This document shows, piece by piece, positions 56,651-64,000 of a DNA stretch of 64,000 nucleotides. A model generated the notes under the pieces. That model did not search any database. It was not told where the DNA came from and was given only the letters and a program-made list of their open reading frames with translations. The translations under genes were made by a program, and so were the position numbers. Each line of letters starts with the position of its first letter. Position 1 is the first letter of the stretch. The stretch comes from Buttiauxella noackiae ATCC 51607 (GTDB lineage Bacteria; Pseudomonadota; Gammaproteobacteria; Enterobacterales; Enterobacteriaceae): the NCBI RefSeq assembly GCF_001654865.1, contig NZ_LXEO01000003.1, positions 16,611 through 80,610 of the forward strand. The letters run 5' to 3'.

Positions 56651-56740
56651 CCGTTCACCTGGACGTGATTTGATCCCGCAGATATCAATGAACGGTGAAC
56701 GTGCCAGGGGGGAACCCCTTGATACGTCCACCGTTTACTG
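56651..56740 (+). repeat. Truncated copy D of the large hairpin-rich repeat
   Basis: Stem 1 CGTTCACC (56652-56659) with GGTGAACG (56694-56701), then GCCAGGGG with an imperfect partner CCCCTTG. The core hairpins of copies A and C are missing. The flanking bases up to the trkG stop show nothing further. Confidence 0.7.
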
Positions 56741-56827
56741 AACTGTGTGGGAGCAAAAAGTTTTAGGGTAAATGGAAAATAGCAATCCTTGCTTATTCAC
56801 TTTGAAGAGCACAGGTAGCCAACAACA

Positions 56828-58288
56828 TTAGCTCCGCCAGAAAGTCCTCGAAAACAAAATCAACACCGGATAGATCTCCAGTCGACCCAACAACATCGCC
56901 GCACACATTAAGTATTTTGCACTATCGCTCAACGTGCCAAATCCTGCGGCAGTTTCGCCAAACCCCAGCCCCATGTTGTTGATACAGGCGGCGACGGTGG
57001 CAAAAGATGTGAGCAGGTCATATCCCTGCAAGTTCAGCATCCAGATAAAAAAGCAGGTGCACACGACGTAGAGGAAGAAAAAACTCCACACAGAACGCAA
57101 AACTCTGTCGTTAACGGGCGAGTTGCCAACCCTAATACTCATGATGGCGCGCGGGTGGGCCAGTTGATGTACTTCATGGCGGGTTTGCTTAAATAACACC
57201 AGGAAACGCAGCGCTTTAATCCCGCCGCAGGTTGACCCCACGCAGCCGCCAAAGAAACTAGCTGACAGCAACAGAACGATGGTGTGTACCGGCCATGAAG
57301 CGTAATCGCTGGTTGAAAGGCCGTTATCGGTAATCATTGAGCTGGTGAGAAAAAAGGCATGAACAAACGAGGCGGGTAGGGCGTACATACCCGCGCGCCA
57401 GACTTCCAGAGTAATGATTAAAATCACAATGCTTGCGACCATCAGGAAGAATCGCAACTCTGCGCTCTTGAGAAAAGGTTTAATGCTGCGACGTGCCAGG
57501 GCGACAAAATAGAGGGTGAAGTTGATGGCGGAGAGCAATGAAAAAGCCCCGGCGACAAGCTCAATAGCATAGCTATTGTAAAAACCGATACTTTCGGTAC
57601 GTGTAGAAAAGCCCCCTAATGAGACGGTGGAAAGGCCATGACAAAGCGCATCAAAGAACGGCATACCGGCAAGTTTGTACGCAATCGTGCAGGCAGCACC
57701 CAGCAGCAAGTAAGTCAGCCATAAGCTTTTGGCTGTATCCGCAAGACGTGGCGTGAGGCGCTCTTCTTTAAACGGGCCGGGCATTTCGGACTGATAAAGC
57801 TTCATGCCGCCGATACCCAGAAGCGGCAATACTGCCACAGCAAGCACAATGACACCGAGACCGCCGATAAAATTGAGCTGGGCGCGGTAATAGAGGATTG
57901 ATTTTGGTAATAGGGAGACATCGTTAAAAACAGTGGCTCCGGTAGTTGTAATACCCGAAACCCCCTCAAACATGGCATCAGCTAAAGAGACGTTATAGCT
58001 ATCATCCAGCCACAGCGGCATGGCGCTGATAACTGAAAAAAGCAGCCAAAACAGAACGATGATAATAAAGCCATCGCGAGTTTCGAGTTGAATATTAGAC
58101 CGGCCAGTCATCACCCAGGCCAGGCTTCCAAGCGTAAAAGTGATGATAAAAGTATAAAGAAAACCAAACAGGCTGCGTTCTTTTTCAATTAATGCCAGCA
58201 ACATTGGCGGGATCATCGTCAGGCTATAGAGAACAACCAAAAAAGCGCACAGATGAATCACAATTCTAAAACGGGTTGATATATACAT
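56828..58288 (-). CDS. TrkG/TrkH-type K+ transporter subunit (TrkG-like)
   Basis: 486 residues (E. coli TrkG 485, TrkH 483); the N-terminus RIVIHLCAFLVVLYSLTMIPPMLLALI is nearer to TrkG. Four pore-loop repeats with the selectivity-type glycines are seen: GITTTGATV, TVSLGGFSTR, STCGGIKALRFL and NMGLGFGETAAGFG. It imports K+ with H+ or Na+ together with cytoplasmic TrkA, which is not in this window. The start at 58288 (MYISTRFRI) avoids an unlikely longer frame. Ribosome site weak. Probably monocistronic. Confidence 0.9.
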   Translation of the reverse strand: MYISTRFRIVIHLCAFLVVLYSLTMIPPMLLALIEKERSLFGFLYTFIITFTLGSLAWVMTGRSNIQLETRDGFIIIVLFWLLFSVISAMPLWLDDSYNVSLADAMFEGVSGITTTGATVFNDVSLLPKSILYYRAQLNFIGGLGVIVLAVAVLPLLGIGGMKLYQSEMPGPFKEERLTPRLADTAKSLWLTYLLLGAACTIAYKLAGMPFFDALCHGLSTVSLGGFSTRTESIGFYNSYAIELVAGAFSLLSAINFTLYFVALARRSIKPFLKSAELRFFLMVASIVILIITLEVWRAGMYALPASFVHAFFLTSSMITDNGLSTSDYASWPVHTIVLLLSASFFGGCVGSTCGGIKALRFLVLFKQTRHEVHQLAHPRAIMSIRVGNSPVNDRVLRSVWSFFFLYVVCTCFFIWMLNLQGYDLLTSFATVAACINNMGLGFGETAAGFGTLSDSAKYLMCAAMLLGRLEIYPVLILFSRTFWRS

Positions 58289-58404
58289 CAAAGACACCCA
58301 GATACCCGTGTTATTCAGGTATATCAATCAGGTACGGATGGCAAAGTATAGGGTATTTTGGGTCGGAAAGGTTATCTGGCTTTAATGTGAAGGGAAGTGA
58401 TGTT

Positions 58405-58432
58405 AAATGGGCAACCCAAGGGTTGCCCATTT
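58405..58432 (-). terminator. Perfect hairpin after the DUF1471 gene
   Basis: AAATGGGCAACCC and GGGTTGCCCATTT, a 13-bp palindromic stem. It lies between the minus-strand DUF1471 gene (plus ERIC) and trkG; on the minus strand it is followed by TTAAC. Confidence 0.65.
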
Positions 58433-58438
58433 ATATCC

Positions 58439-58556
58439 GTCATACTTCAAGTTGCATCTGCGTTGGCTTTCATCACTCACCCCAGTCACTTACTGGAGTA
58501 AGCGACAGGGGATTCACTGCGTCGCCGTCTTCATGCAACTCGAATTATTTTGGCTA
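58439..58556 (+). repeat. ERIC element
   Basis: Full-length type: GTCATACTTCAAGTTGCATC, then CACCCCAGTCACTTAC, GAGTAAGCGACAGGGGATTC, and end CATGCAACTCGAATTATTTTG. Matches the central inverted repeat that standard ERIC primers target. It sits 10 bp after the DUF1471 gene. Confidence 0.9.
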
Positions 58557-58567
58557 GAGAAGACAGA

Positions 58568-58846
58568 TTATTTCTTTTTATAAACTTCTGCTGTGCCGTG
58601 AATTTTATTCTCGGTATCTGCAGACGTTACAACATAAAACTGACCACCCAGCTCATCAGCTTTCTTGGAAAGTTCTGCTTTCGCATCAGATGGTGACAAT
58701 TCACCACTGGTGGTGATGCTGCCGACTTTTACATACTGATCTTTATGGTCGTTATAGGCTTCTTTCGTCAACAGTTCTGCTGACAATGCACTGAATGAAA
58801 CTGCACCCAAAGTTAACGCTACCAAAACACCCTTAGCTATCTTCAT
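58568..58846 (-). CDS. Periplasmic DUF1471 (YdgH/BhsA-like) stress protein
   Basis: 92 residues. Signal peptide (MKIAKGVLVALTLGAVSFSALSA) followed by a single DUF1471 domain ending GGQFYVVTSADTENKIHGTAEVYKKK, the classic end of BhsA/McbA/YhcN-type proteins. These small periplasmic proteins are tied to stress response and biofilm. Start at 58846 because GAGG lies about 6 nt before it; an ATG four codons upstream (58858) is possible. Monocistronic. Confidence 0.88.
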   Translation of the reverse strand: MKIAKGVLVALTLGAVSFSALSAELLTKEAYNDHKDQYVKVGSITTSGELSPSDAKAELSKKADELGGQFYVVTSADTENKIHGTAEVYKKK

Positions 58847-59024
58847 GACGAACCTCATCTTTGCTTATGGTAGATAAATTGTTTTCCCTACTTTTAGACT
58901 ATGGCTCACAACTGTATTTCTCGCCAACTTTGGCAAGTAAAAATTTTGTTCAAAAAGAGATGCATAAGAGATTGTTCAGTATTGAAAAGTATGATTGTTG
59001 CTAACCTTATCTGAGAAAATCAGA

Positions 59025-59055
59025 TGCAGGGTGGATGGGATGCCATCCACTCTTT
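59025..59055. repeat. REP-like unit
   Basis: GCAGGGTGGATGGG followed by CCATCCACTC: a single short REP-type hairpin downstream of the PTS IIC gene. Confidence 0.55.
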
Positions 59056-59063
59056 CGCCGGTT

Positions 59064-60428
59064 CTACAACGTTATTTGTTCTGTTACGGGTGCTACTGAA
59101 GCTTCTTTTTGCGATTTACTGGCCTGTTCTTCGCGATATTTCAGGTTATCCCAGATGCGGAAGAACGGGTAATACATTACCAGCGAAATCCCGAGGTTGA
59201 CGATTTGCAGCACGGAGCCTGAAATATGCCCGCCGGTTGCCAGGTATCCGCTGACCACGATCGGTGTAGTGAACGGTAAGGCAATACCCGCAGGTTTGGC
59301 GACAAGCCCGGTGGTCATTGCTATATAAGAAACAATCACTAATACAACAGGAGTAAGAATAAACGGCACGACCAGATACGGGTTCATCACAATGGGAATG
59401 CCAAATACCATCGGTTCGCTGATATTAAACAGGCTACCGGGGGCGGCGATTTTACCTAGTTGTTTCATCTGCGCGCTGCGACTGCGGATAAGCATAAATA
59501 TCACCAGCCCGAGCAGGGCACCTGTGCCGCCAGGAGCTATCCACAAGTCATAAAATTGTTGGGTGATAATATGAGGAATCGGCAAACCGTTCTGGAAGGC
59601 TTCGAGGTTCTCCGACATATTGCTCAACCATACCGGACGGATAAACACCAGTACGATAGTGTCGCCATGCAGGCCCAGCATCCACAGAATACCAATCAGC
59701 AGCACCGAGATAATCATACCCGGCAGTGAACCGCCGACATGACTCATAGGGATGCCAACCAGTTCGGTAATCATCGTATTGATATCGCCAAATGGTGTTG
59801 CCTCAACCAACAGGCGCAGCGCCAGCACTACCGCTAAAACGCAGAAGCCTGGGATCAACGCAAGGAAGGATTTGGCTACCGCTGGCGGCACGCCTTCCGG
59901 CATACGGATAACCAGATTACGGTTGTTGATAAAGCGGTAAATTTCAGTTGAAAGCAGTGCGATAAGAATGGCGACGAACAACCCCTGGCTGCCAATTTGC
60001 CCCATCGGCATCACGCCTTTCACTAACTGTGCAGCACCTCCTGTAGCAGGTGTAAACATGATGTGCTGCGGAATAGTCATGATAAACGCAACCAGAGACA
60101 CGGCACCAGCAGTCAACGGATCGATAGTGCGATACTTTTCTGCCAGGCGATAAGCGATACCAAAGGCGGAGATAATCGCCATGATGTCGTAGGTCGCTTT
60201 AACCGGATAGAGCACTTTTTCCTGCCAGGTTGGGCCGAAAAAGTCACTCATCATTTGGGCATAACCCGGTATCGGCAGATAAGCAAAAATAAGGAAGAAC
60301 GAGCCAATCAACATAAATGGCATGTTCAGAATGATACCGTCACGCACAGACAGCACATGCTTTTGCCCGGCAATTTTTAGCGCGGTTGGCAGTACATATT
60401 TTTCGATAATAGATTTGTTTATAGACAC
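59064..60428 (-). CDS. PTS system cellobiose-type IIC permease
   Basis: 454 residues (E. coli ChbC 452). Lac/cellobiose-family EIIC with about ten helices: RDGIILNMPFMLIGSFFLIFAYLPIPGY, YRLAEKYRTIDPLTAGAVSLVAFI, and the conserved GLHGDTIVLVFIRPVW and NISEPMVFGIPIVMNP motifs. It imports a beta-glucoside such as cellobiose and phosphorylates it together with IIB. The start is probably GTG at 60428 (SINKSIIEKYVLPTALK) with AGGGG about 6 nt upstream; no ATG is available. Third gene of the minus-strand PTS operon. Confidence 0.88.
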   Translation of the reverse strand: MSINKSIIEKYVLPTALKIAGQKHVLSVRDGIILNMPFMLIGSFFLIFAYLPIPGYAQMMSDFFGPTWQEKVLYPVKATYDIMAIISAFGIAYRLAEKYRTIDPLTAGAVSLVAFIMTIPQHIMFTPATGGAAQLVKGVMPMGQIGSQGLFVAILIALLSTEIYRFINNRNLVIRMPEGVPPAVAKSFLALIPGFCVLAVVLALRLLVEATPFGDINTMITELVGIPMSHVGGSLPGMIISVLLIGILWMLGLHGDTIVLVFIRPVWLSNMSENLEAFQNGLPIPHIITQQFYDLWIAPGGTGALLGLVIFMLIRSRSAQMKQLGKIAAPGSLFNISEPMVFGIPIVMNPYLVVPFILTPVVLVIVSYIAMTTGLVAKPAGIALPFTTPIVVSGYLATGGHISGSVLQIVNLGISLVMYYPFFRIWDNLKYREEQASKSQKEASVAPVTEQITL

Positions 60429-60493
60429 AGACACCCCCTGCCCGGATACGGATCTGCCGATCCGGGTATTATTTTTTTTGGTGAATTGCTTAT

Positions 60494-61795
60494 TTATTTG
60501 CCGAACTGCGGCAACCACGCTTTGTTGATACTTAACACTTCATCTACCAGCACAGACGCCAGATTGACATCAGCCACCAGCGGGTTTGCGACCAGCGCGA
60601 GTAACGCTTTTTGCTTATCGCCATGAACTGCGGCTTCAATGGTCAAATGTTCAAAATCTTTAACTTGCTGAGTCAGGCCGTTCATCAGCGGTGGCAGTTT
60701 GCCAAATGCCAGCGGATGTGCGCCCAGGGCGTCAATCAGGCAGTTAGTTTCAATCACCGCGTCGTCTGGTAACCCCTGAATTGCACCGTTGTTGGCGGTA
60801 TTCACCACCATTTCAATACCGAGATTATTATGTAAGGCGTTAATCAATTGCACCGCGACCTCGGAGTAGAACGAGCCGCCACGCTGGCTGAGTTCCTCCG
60901 GTTTTTTATCGAGGTTTGGATCGGCATAGAGTTTAAATAGTGACTCTTCCACCTTCATGACTAGCTCGGCACGAGTGCCTTTAGTGGCGGCATCCGAGAG
61001 TTCATCTTCCAGCATGGTGCGCGTTTGCCAGAAGTAACGGTGGTAAGGGCAGGGAATGGCGCCTAATGCGCGCAGCAAATCCGCAGGCCATGGAATCGCT
61101 TTAATGTTGTTCATCGAAAGCTGCTCGCCATCGCACAACATTTCGATTACCTCATGGGTGGCATCATGACCGTTTGCCAGAACTTTATGCACCCAGACCA
61201 TGTGGTTCAGCCCGGCAAAATGCAGTTTTACTGCGTCGTGCGGTAATTTCAGCATGTCGGCAATCATATGGTGCATAGTCACCGGCACATTACACAGGCC
61301 GATGATTTTTGCTTTGCTATAGCGTGATACCGCTTCTGTGACGATGCCTGCTGGGTTAGTGAAGTTGATAATCCACGCATCCGGGGCGAGGCGCTCCACG
61401 CGGTGGGCAATATCGAGCATTACTGGAATGGTGCGCAACGCTTTCGCAAAACCGCCAACCCCAGTCGTTTCCTGGCCGAGAAGCTTGTGGCTTAAACCCA
61501 GGCGTTCATCAGCTGCGCGGGCTGGCAGTTGCCCCACGCGCAACTGTGTTAAGACAAAACTGGAACCTTTGATGGCTTCGTCGGCATCAAACTGTACTGA
61601 TACCTTAACGGACTCCAGCCCATTTCTGTCGAGCATGCGACGGGCGAGGGCGGCAATAATATCGACTTTCTGGCGGCCCGCTTCTACATCCACCAATGCC
61701 AATTCCGCCATTGGCAGTGAAGCATGGCGTTCAATCAATCCTTCAATCAATTCCGGGGTATAACTGCTTCCCCCGCCAATAACGGTAATTTTCAT
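60494..61795 (-). CDS. 6-phospho-beta-glucosidase, GH4 (ChbF/LicH-like)
   Basis: 433 residues. Family GH4, NAD+- and metal-dependent: N-terminal VIGGGSSYTPELIEGL for NAD+, Cys168 in LCNVP and His198 in FAGLNHMVW for the metal site. It cleaves 6-phospho-beta-glucosides delivered by the PTS through an oxidation-elimination route. It lies 17 bp after the IIB gene and 65 bp before IIC. The closest groups by eye are ChbF and LicH-type enzymes. ATG at 61795. Confidence 0.92.
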   Translation of the reverse strand: MKITVIGGGSSYTPELIEGLIERHASLPMAELALVDVEAGRQKVDIIAALARRMLDRNGLESVKVSVQFDADEAIKGSSFVLTQLRVGQLPARAADERLGLSHKLLGQETTGVGGFAKALRTIPVMLDIAHRVERLAPDAWIINFTNPAGIVTEAVSRYSKAKIIGLCNVPVTMHHMIADMLKLPHDAVKLHFAGLNHMVWVHKVLANGHDATHEVIEMLCDGEQLSMNNIKAIPWPADLLRALGAIPCPYHRYFWQTRTMLEDELSDAATKGTRAELVMKVEESLFKLYADPNLDKKPEELSQRGGSFYSEVAVQLINALHNNLGIEMVVNTANNGAIQGLPDDAVIETNCLIDALGAHPLAFGKLPPLMNGLTQQVKDFEHLTIEAAVHGDKQKALLALVANPLVADVNLASVLVDEVLSINKAWLPQFGK

Positions 61796-61812
61796 GTTGT
61801 TCTCCGCCTGTC

Positions 61813-62118
61813 TTAGGCCATTAAGGCGAGGGCTTTATCCAGCACGCGATCGCCGCGCATGGTGCCGTAATCCATCATATCTATCACCGCGACAGGTTTC
61901 CCCAGCGGTGTGGAAAGCTCAGTCAGGCGCTGTAATTCGTACTGTACTTGCGGGCCAAGCAATACCACGTCGGCATGGCGCAACTGGCCTTCAATTTCGG
62001 ATACCGGGATGGCGTCTATTTCGATTTCAAGAGAACGCTTCGTCGCTTCGTTACGCATTTTCTGTACCAGCATGCTGGTGGACATCCCTGCAGCACAGCA
62101 CAACATGATTTTTTTCAT
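61813..62118 (-). CDS. PTS system cellobiose-type IIB component
   Basis: 101 residues. Lac-family EIIB with the phosphorylation site in MLCCAAGMSTSMLVQKM; Cys8 aligns with the phospho-cysteine of ChbB. It takes phosphate from EIIA and passes it to the incoming sugar at EIIC. Start at 62118 (MKKIMLCC); the longer frame to 62145 would run through an operator. First gene of the operon. No EIIA gene occurs here, so IIA must be supplied from elsewhere. Confidence 0.92.
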   Translation of the reverse strand: MKKIMLCCAAGMSTSMLVQKMRNEATKRSLEIEIDAIPVSEIEGQLRHADVVLLGPQVQYELQRLTELSTPLGKPVAVIDMMDYGTMRGDRVLDKALALMA

Positions 62119-62136
62119 TACAACTTTCCCCTCATT

Positions 62137-62151
62137 TGAAAACATATTTCA
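62137..62151. promoter_or_regulatory. Palindrome 1, TGAAA-N5-TTTCA
   Basis: TGAAAACATATTTCA, centred 26 bp before the IIB start. One of three copies of the same motif in the divergent region. Confidence 0.65.
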
Positions 62152-62178
62152 TACATTAGCTGTTTTAATTAGCATGCA

Positions 62179-62193
62179 TGAAAATTATTTTCA
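62179..62193. promoter_or_regulatory. Palindrome 2, TGAAA-N5-TTTCA
   Basis: TGAAAATTATTTTCA, inside a 19-bp perfect palindrome CATGAAAAT-T-ATTTTCATG. Its centre lies 42 bp (four helical turns) from palindrome 1. A CRP-like half-site TGTGAT lies at 62198-62203. Confidence 0.7.
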
Positions 62194-62318
62194 TGAGTGT
62201 GATCCTTGTTGGATTATTTCCCGATGGCACTCAGAGCGGATGAATATGTGATCTCTATAGAAAAATGGATATATATGGTGAGCATTGCAGATAATAATGT
62301 GTACGTGAATGAGATGGA

Positions 62319-62346
62319 TTGAAAAATAATTTCAAACATTTATGAT
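62319..62346 (+). promoter_or_regulatory. Promoter of the RpiR-type regulator with overlapping palindrome 3
   Basis: TTGAAA (62319-62324), 16-nt spacer, TATGAT (62341-62346). Palindrome 3, TGAAAAATAATTTCA (62320-62334), covers the -35 box, which would let the regulator repress its own gene. Confidence 0.7.
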
Positions 62347-62390
62347 GCTTTTAACGAGCAGTTAATGCCGACATTAGGACGCCTCCTGTT

Positions 62391-63476
62391 ATGGATATTG
62401 TTTACCAACTGGTACACGGGTTATCTGGCCTGCCTGCACAAGAATCTCGTCTGGCACGCTTTTTCCTTGATAACTTCGCGCAAATACCCGAAGCAACGAT
62501 GGAAGAGTTAGCGGCAAAGGCAGGGGTGAGCCCTGCCACGTTGCAGCACTTTGCGCGCAGCATTGGCTGTAACGATATCAATGATTTTATCGGCCAGGTA
62601 CGCCATCAACAGCAGGAGAATAATCTGCAAGTTCCTGCTGCCCCTATGTTGGGCGATGCCGCGTGGGTCGATCCGGGGGCACTGAAAGCGCTGGCACTTA
62701 ACGCCGGTATCGGCAGCGAAATACTCGAGAGGTTTTCGCACTCAATAGGCCGTGAAAATAACGGGGATATTCTCGGCCAGATCCGTAACCGCCTGAATGA
62801 CTTCAGCCAGCAAGAATCTCGCGTGGCGCAGACCATACTTGATGATGTCTCTTTTGCCGCATCTGCCACCATCGACCAGCTTGCGACGGCTGCGGGGGTT
62901 AGCCCGGCAACCATTACCCGATTTGCCCGAGCGGCAGGGTGTGACGATATCCGTGATTTGCGCATGAAACTGGCGCAAGCCAGCACACCGGTATCCGGTG
63001 GCGATATGGCTCTGCCATGGCGTGAAAAACTGAACAGGCTGCAAAATGCACTAAATTCACAGTTGTGCGAACTACAACCCGCAGTCATAAATCAGGCAGT
63101 TAATCGTTTGAAGCAGGCAAAAGCGGTGCATATTTTCAGCGCCAGTGCGGCAGATACGCCTTTTGCAAGCCTGCTGCAATATCGCCTGCTGACTCAGGGT
63201 TATCCGGCCAATATTTGTCAGGACCCAGCGCTGATGAGTATTACTGCATCGATGCTCGGTGCCGGACAAGTGCTGGTGATTTTCGCAGGCTCTGCACCGG
63301 AAAATGCACTGATTGCGGCGGCACATCAGGCGCGTCGGCTGGGTGCTGAAATCATTTTCATTGGCCGGGATAGCGGCTCATTTATTCACCGCAACGATAT
63401 TCTTTTGCCGCTAACAGAAGTGCGCTACGGTTCGTTGTTAGTTATTGATTTGCTTTGCGAAGGGATTGATGGTTGA
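62391..63476 (+). CDS. RpiR/MurR-family regulator with multiple HTH units
   Basis: 361 residues, about 80 more than a usual RpiR protein. C-terminal SIS sugar-phosphate domain from about 235 to 355 (KAVHIFSASAADTPF...IFAGSAPENALIAAA). The N-terminal part has an HTH at about 38-72 (EELAAKAGVSPATLQHFARSIG), a second full HTH at 161-195 (DQLATAAGVSPATITRFARAAG) and a degenerate copy between them at 97-132 (GALKALALNAGIGSEILERFSHSIG). QESR-x-A begins both full units. Divergent from the PTS operon, it probably senses the phosphorylated sugar and acts at three TGAAA-N5-TTTCA palindromes. Confidence 0.88.
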   Translation: MDIVYQLVHGLSGLPAQESRLARFFLDNFAQIPEATMEELAAKAGVSPATLQHFARSIGCNDINDFIGQVRHQQQENNLQVPAAPMLGDAAWVDPGALKALALNAGIGSEILERFSHSIGRENNGDILGQIRNRLNDFSQQESRVAQTILDDVSFAASATIDQLATAAGVSPATITRFARAAGCDDIRDLRMKLAQASTPVSGGDMALPWREKLNRLQNALNSQLCELQPAVINQAVNRLKQAKAVHIFSASAADTPFASLLQYRLLTQGYPANICQDPALMSITASMLGAGQVLVIFAGSAPENALIAAAHQARRLGAEIIFIGRDSGSFIHRNDILLPLTEVRYGSLLVIDLLCEGIDG

Positions 63477-63587
63477 GGTTTTGGGGTGGCTGAGATGCCC
63501 CCGCCCAACCTTCTCCTGGAACTGTCTCTTAGTTACATCTTTGAGTTCAGTGCAGTGAGTATTCACTCTGTCAGTACCGTGAAGTTT

Positions 63588-63900
63588 CCGTTCACCAGGC
63601 GTTCTGTGTTTTATGCAGCTACCGAACCGGTGAACGTCTTAGGGGAGTTCACCGTCACTCCCCTAAGAACCCCGACTCCCGGCAAGCAAATCGCCGCAAG
63701 CGGTAAACCTCCATTTTCCCTCATTTTTAGGGGCGGTTGCGATTCGATGATTCGTCACATCCCTGTGACGAACCACTTCGTGGCCAACGCAAGCATTGTT
63801 CAAAAATGTTCCTGACATTTTTGTCCGACGATCACAACCTCTCGCCGTTCCCGACGGCTCGCCCCTAAAAATGAGGGAAAATGGAGGCGATTTAAGCCGG
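63588..63900 (+). repeat. Large hairpin-rich repeat, copy C
   Basis: Best-preserved copy. Stem 1: CGTTCACC (63589-63596) with GGTGAACG (63629-63636). Stem 2: CTTAGGGGAGT (63638-63648) with ACTCCCCTAAG (63657-63667). A 28-bp perfect long arm pairs 63708-63735 with 63860-63887 and encloses the core hairpins TTCGTCAC/GTGACGAA (63751-63772), CCAC/GTGG and CAAAAATGT/ACATTTTTG (63801-63823), plus GCCGT/ACGGC. Small reading frames across it are not protein genes. Beyond 63900 I see no feature up to the window end. Confidence 0.8.
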
Positions 63901-64000
63901 ACCCAACACCCTCGCTTCCACTCAGCATGACTTCTTACACACGGTATCGCTTCAGATTTTGCAGCAAAACCAAAGGTGACATTATTCCCAGAACGTGCAC

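Noticed and set aside
63486..63815. A 109-codon frame after the RpiR gene
   Set aside because: Covers copy C of the repeat; composition and repeat identity explain it. No homologous domain seen.

Overview
The window is chromosomal DNA from an enterobacterium (order Enterobacterales, family Enterobacteriaceae). The evidence is the E. coli-like enterobactin operon, cstA-ybdD, ilvBN with an ivbL attenuator, lldPRD, ybdK/ybdG/ybdJ and a selenocysteine fdnGHI operon, together with ERIC and REP-type repeats. Moderate GC and the mix of accessory genes suggest a genus near Buttiauxella or Kluyvera. That genus guess is inference and was not tested.

Layout. 1-6.5 kb: end of entS, fepB, then entCEBAH behind a Fur box (siderophore synthesis and uptake). 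6.5-7.4 kb: non-coding DNA with a 32-bp tandem repeat and two opposed copies of a large hairpin-rich repeat. 7.4-10.8 kb: cstA, ybdD and a YjiA-family GTPase. 10.9-13.1 kb: ivbL-ilvBN. 13.4-17.4 kb: accessory block with vapBC, a TPR/ECF-sigma/anti-sigma operon, osmC and a HigBA-like pair. 17.4-21.1 kb: lldPRD with two LldR operators and an ArcA-like site. 21.2-25.9 kb: PepSY and DUF2946 membrane proteins, an alcohol dehydrogenase-cupin pair and a divergent LysR gene. 26-33.9 kb: ybdK, ybdG (its 3' end built from an ERIC element), ybdJ and fdnGHI. 34.1-44.9 kb: a formamidase-family gene, an AllS-like LysR regulator and a long co-directional operon (ankyrin protein, DUF2877, fdrA, DUF1116, permease, carbamate kinase, Tat-exported amidohydrolase). 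This resembles the oxamate transcarbamylase branch of allantoin breakdown with an exported ring-opening enzyme added. 45.1-51.7 kb: a tartrate/D-malate/glycerate locus with two MFS transporters, a LysR gene, ttuC and ttuD. 51.7-56.5 kb: AraC regulator, GH3 beta-glucosidase and GPH sugar symporter. 56.8-58.9 kb: TrkG-like K+ channel subunit and a DUF1471 protein. 59-63.5 kb: a cellobiose-type PTS operon (IIB, GH4 phospho-glucosidase, IIC, no IIA) facing an unusual RpiR-family regulator. 63.5-64 kb: a third full copy of the structured repeat.

Most interesting points: (1) the roughly 300-bp multi-hairpin repeat family, three full copies plus one truncated, whose second stem keeps 11 base pairs while its sequence changes; (2) the RpiR-type regulator with what looks like three tandem HTH units, next to three TGAAA-N5-TTTCA palindromes; (3) the oxamate-like operon with a secreted amidohydrolase; (4) an ECF sigma gene whose best start is ATC; (5) a likely frameshift at the 5' end of the DUF2877 gene; (6) an ERIC element that rewrites the ybdG C-terminus.
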